DNA of 6,049 bases from SOIA01 sp050116035 (GTDB lineage: Bacteria > Acidobacteriota > Aminicenantia > Aminicenantales > Aminicenantaceae): contig JASFPJ010000219.1 in the NCBI GenBank assembly GCA_050116035.1, forward strand, positions 1-6,049, in the 5' to 3' direction. Of the stretch, positions 4,009 through 6,049 are shown in pieces. Below the pieces are notes generated by a model. It was not told where the DNA came from and did no database searches. It worked only from the letters and a program-made list of their open reading frames with translations. Each line of letters begins with the position of its first letter. Positions within the stretch are counted from its first letter, which is position 1. A program made the translations under genes and the position numbers.

Positions 4009-6049
4009 CTAAATATCGAGGTTCTGAGCCTCCAAGGCATTCTCTTCGATGAAATTCCTTCGGGATTCAACCTCTTCACCCATAAGGACAGTGAAAACGT
4101 TATCCGCTTCTACCGCATCCTGGATGGAGACCTGGAGCAAATACCTCTTCTCCGGGTCCATGGTCGTCTCCCACAGCTGCTGGGGAGTCATCTCACCCAG
4201 ACCCTTATACCTCTGGATGACTATCCCCTTTTCCCCCTGTTGAAAAAGGAAATCGAGGAGTTTCGCTTCGTTTTCGATCTTTACCTTTTCACTATCGCTT
4301 AAGACCTGAAAAGGGGGCCTGGAGGTCTCTAAATCTTTGTGTATGTTATACAGATTTCTGAACTCGACAGATTGGATTAAGTCCAGATTAACCTTGCAGG
4401 AGACTTTCATCCCGTTGATCCTGAAATTGACGGCTAATTCATACAGGCCATGTTCCTCGTCAACATTTAGATCAGAGCTGATATCACTTTCTTTAAGAAG
4501 TCTCTTGATATTATCCATCTTCTTTTTGTCTTTTAAAAAGTCGGAACTCGCGACTCCATTATTGAGAAGGATATCAATAAGGAAAAACGGATAGTTCTTT
4601 CTCTCCAGAATCTGAAGGTAATTCTTCTTGGCGATGATTTTCTGGAAGAATTTTCTAAACTTTTCGCCCTTGATCAATTCTTTCTGTCCTTTGACTTTGA
4701 TCTGGAAGTCTTCTGATATCTTTTTGATTATGTAGGTCTCAAAAGAGTGTTCATCCCTTAAATACTCGAATGATTTTCCTCTCGAGATCTTGTACAGCGG
4801 GGGTTGGGCGATATAGAGATGTCCTCTCTCGATTAACTGAGGCATCTGGCGGTAGAAAAAGGTCATGAGAAGCGTTCGTATGTGAGAACCATCCACGTCC
4901 GCGTCCGTCATGATGATGACTTTATGATATCGCAGTTTATCCAGGTTGAAGTCTGTCTGCTCAACTCCAGTTCCCAGCGCAGAAATGATGATACCTATCT
5001 CTTCACTCTTGAGAACCTTGTCAAACCTCGCCTTCTCCACATTGAGTATCTTTCCTTTCAAGGGCAAAATGGCCTGGAAACGGCGATCACGAGCCTGTTT
5101 GGCAGAACCGCCTGCAGAATCCCCCTCAACAAGATAAATCTCGCTCCCTGCGGGATCTTTCTCCTGGCAATCAGCCAATTTCCCTGGGAGGGATGTTGAC
5201 TCCAGAACTCCCTTGCGGCGGGCCAGCTCTCTGGCTTTTCGAGCCGCCACCCTCGCTCTGGCCGCCTCTGTAATTTTTGTAACGATTTTCTTGGCCGTTG
5301 TCGGATTCTCTTCAAAGTAAGTGGACAGCTCTTCATTCACGACGGATTCGACTATACCCTTAACCTCACTGTTCCCAAGCTTTGTCTTTGTCTGGCCTTC
5401 AAACTGAGGATTCTTGATCTTCAAGCTCAACACTGCACTCAACCCTTCCCGCGCATCATCGCCGGTCAAGTTTTGACTCATATCCTTAATCAGTTTGCTC
5501 GCTTTGGCATAGCTGTTGATGGACCGAGTCAGAGCGGCCTTGAATCCAATCAGATGAGTGCCGCCTTCAGTGGTGTTTATATTGTTCACAAAGGTGAAAA
5601 TCGTTTCGGAATAACTCGTGTTGTACTGGAGAGCCATCTCGACGATTACACCATTCTTCTTGCATTCAAAGTAGATGGGCCTGGAACCCAGAGTGGATTT
5701 ATTCTGGTTGAGGTACTGGACGAACTCCTTGATCCCCCCTTTGTACTGGAATTCATTGGTCTTATCGGTCCGTTCATCGACGAGGGTGATTTTCAATCCT
5801 TTGTTCAAGAAAGACAGCTCTCGCAACCGCTGGCTTAACGTCTCAAAATTAAAATCTATGGTTTTAAAAACCTCTCCATCAGGCTTGAAGGTCACTTTTG
5901 TCCCGGTCTTCTTGGTCGTTCCAATCTTTTTGAGTTTTGTGGTGGGTTTACCTCTCTCGTAGCTTTGGGAATAAACGCCGCCGTTTCTTTTGATCTCCAG
6001 GTCAAGCCTCTCCGAAAGTGCGTTAACCACGGAAACACCGACACCATGA
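4009..6049 (-). CDS. gyrB: DNA gyrase subunit B, 5' end outside the window
   Basis: GyrB binds and hydrolyses ATP and, with GyrA, drives supercoiling. The visible part is 679 residues plus the stop TAG at 4009-4011. Frame-matched sequence at the right edge reads HGVGVSVVNALSERL, the conserved ATP-lid motif near residue 116 of E. coli GyrB, so about 115 residues are missing and full length should be near 790. Counting the edge His as residue 1, the transducer-domain QTK loop is at 219-221. The TOPRIM signature LVEGDSAGGSAKQ has Glu308, and the metal-binding DADVDG has Asp382 and Asp384. PLKGK is at 329-333. The equivalents of E. coli Asp426 and Lys447, quinolone-related positions, are retained. 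A Lys-rich insert of about 180 residues (roughly 425-605) separates TOPRIM from the tail RYKGLGEM...EENALEAQNLDI, as in the long Gram-negative GyrB. The pairing with a GyrA-box-containing GyrA excludes ParE. The promoter lies outside the window. Confidence 0.98.
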   Translation of the reverse strand, partial: HGVGVSVVNALSERLDLEIKRNGGVYSQSYERGKPTTKLKKIGTTKKTGTKVTFKPDGEVFKTIDFNFETLSQRLRELSFLNKGLKITLVDERTDKTNEFQYKGGIKEFVQYLNQNKSTLGSRPIYFECKKNGVIVEMALQYNTSYSETIFTFVNNINTTEGGTHLIGFKAALTRSINSYAKASKLIKDMSQNLTGDDAREGLSAVLSLKIKNPQFEGQTKTKLGNSEVKGIVESVVNEELSTYFEENPTTAKKIVTKITEAARARVAARKARELARRKGVLESTSLPGKLADCQEKDPAGSEIYLVEGDSAGGSAKQARDRRFQAILPLKGKILNVEKARFDKVLKSEEIGIIISALGTGVEQTDFNLDKLRYHKVIIMTDADVDGSHIRTLLMTFFYRQMPQLIERGHLYIAQPPLYKISRGKSFEYLRDEHSFETYIIKKISEDFQIKVKGQKELIKGEKFRKFFQKIIAKKNYLQILERKNYPFFLIDILLNNGVASSDFLKDKKKMDNIKRLLKESDISSDLNVDEEHGLYELAVNFRINGMKVSCKVNLDLIQSVEFRNLYNIHKDLETSRPPFQVLSDSEKVKIENEAKLLDFLFQQGEKGIVIQRYKGLGEMTPQQLWETTMDPEKRYLLQVSIQDAVEADNVFTVLMGEEVESRRNFIEENALEAQNLDI

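Noticed and set aside
5473..5838. 121-codon plus-strand reading frame opposite gyrB, and other plus-strand frames opposite gyrA, gyrB and the ligase gene
   Set aside because: They lie antisense to strongly conserved coding sequence and have no family-like motifs. They are explained as shadows of the real genes.
6028..6030. GTG as the start of gyrB
   Set aside because: The frame continues to the window edge through HGVGVS, the conserved ATP-lid motif of GyrB, so this GTG is an internal Val codon and the true start is outside the window.

Overview
The window is an ordinary bacterial chromosomal segment. All three genes I can support lie on the minus strand. Read in the direction of transcription (right to left) they are gyrB, whose 5' end is cut by the right edge, then intact gyrA, then the first half of an AMP-forming long-chain acyl-CoA synthetase cut by the left edge. 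GyrB and GyrA together form DNA gyrase, the ATP-driven type IIA topoisomerase that introduces negative supercoils. They are 45 bases apart and almost certainly share a transcript. The acyl-CoA synthetase has its own sigma70-like promoter and ribosome binding site, and nothing visible links its function to gyrase.

The only non-coding stretch is the 543-base gap between gyrA and the ligase gene (991-1533). Its right part is dense in hairpins and repeats. An 18-base direct repeat, TTTTATGAATAATCCAGG, occurs at 1208-1225 and again at 1516-1533, where it touches the gyrA stop codon. Between the two copies lie a repetitive-extragenic-palindrome-like inverted repeat (1326-1406), several small hairpins and an 11-base terminal inverted match (1231-1241 against 1521-1531). 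Bases 1192-1225 look like an internally deleted second copy of the right half of the same unit. I read the region as a small non-autonomous, MITE/REP-like repeat element and its remnant. It is the only accessory-looking part of the window.

The organism cannot be named with confidence. Base composition is middling by eye. GyrB carries the long insertion between the TOPRIM region and the C-terminal tail, as in the roughly 800-residue GyrB of E. coli and unlike the roughly 640-residue form of many Gram-positives. GyrA is short (809 residues) and lacks an acidic C-terminal tail. Adjacent gyrB-gyrA, a eukaryote-like long-chain acyl-CoA synthetase and abundant GCGAGgaGcGaAGCGAC-type palindromes would fit Desulfobacterota, Aminicenantota, Acidobacteriota or similar Gram-negative lineages, but that is inference. 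I found no previously undescribed system; the repeat unit and a second GyrA-box-like motif are the observations most worth checking.
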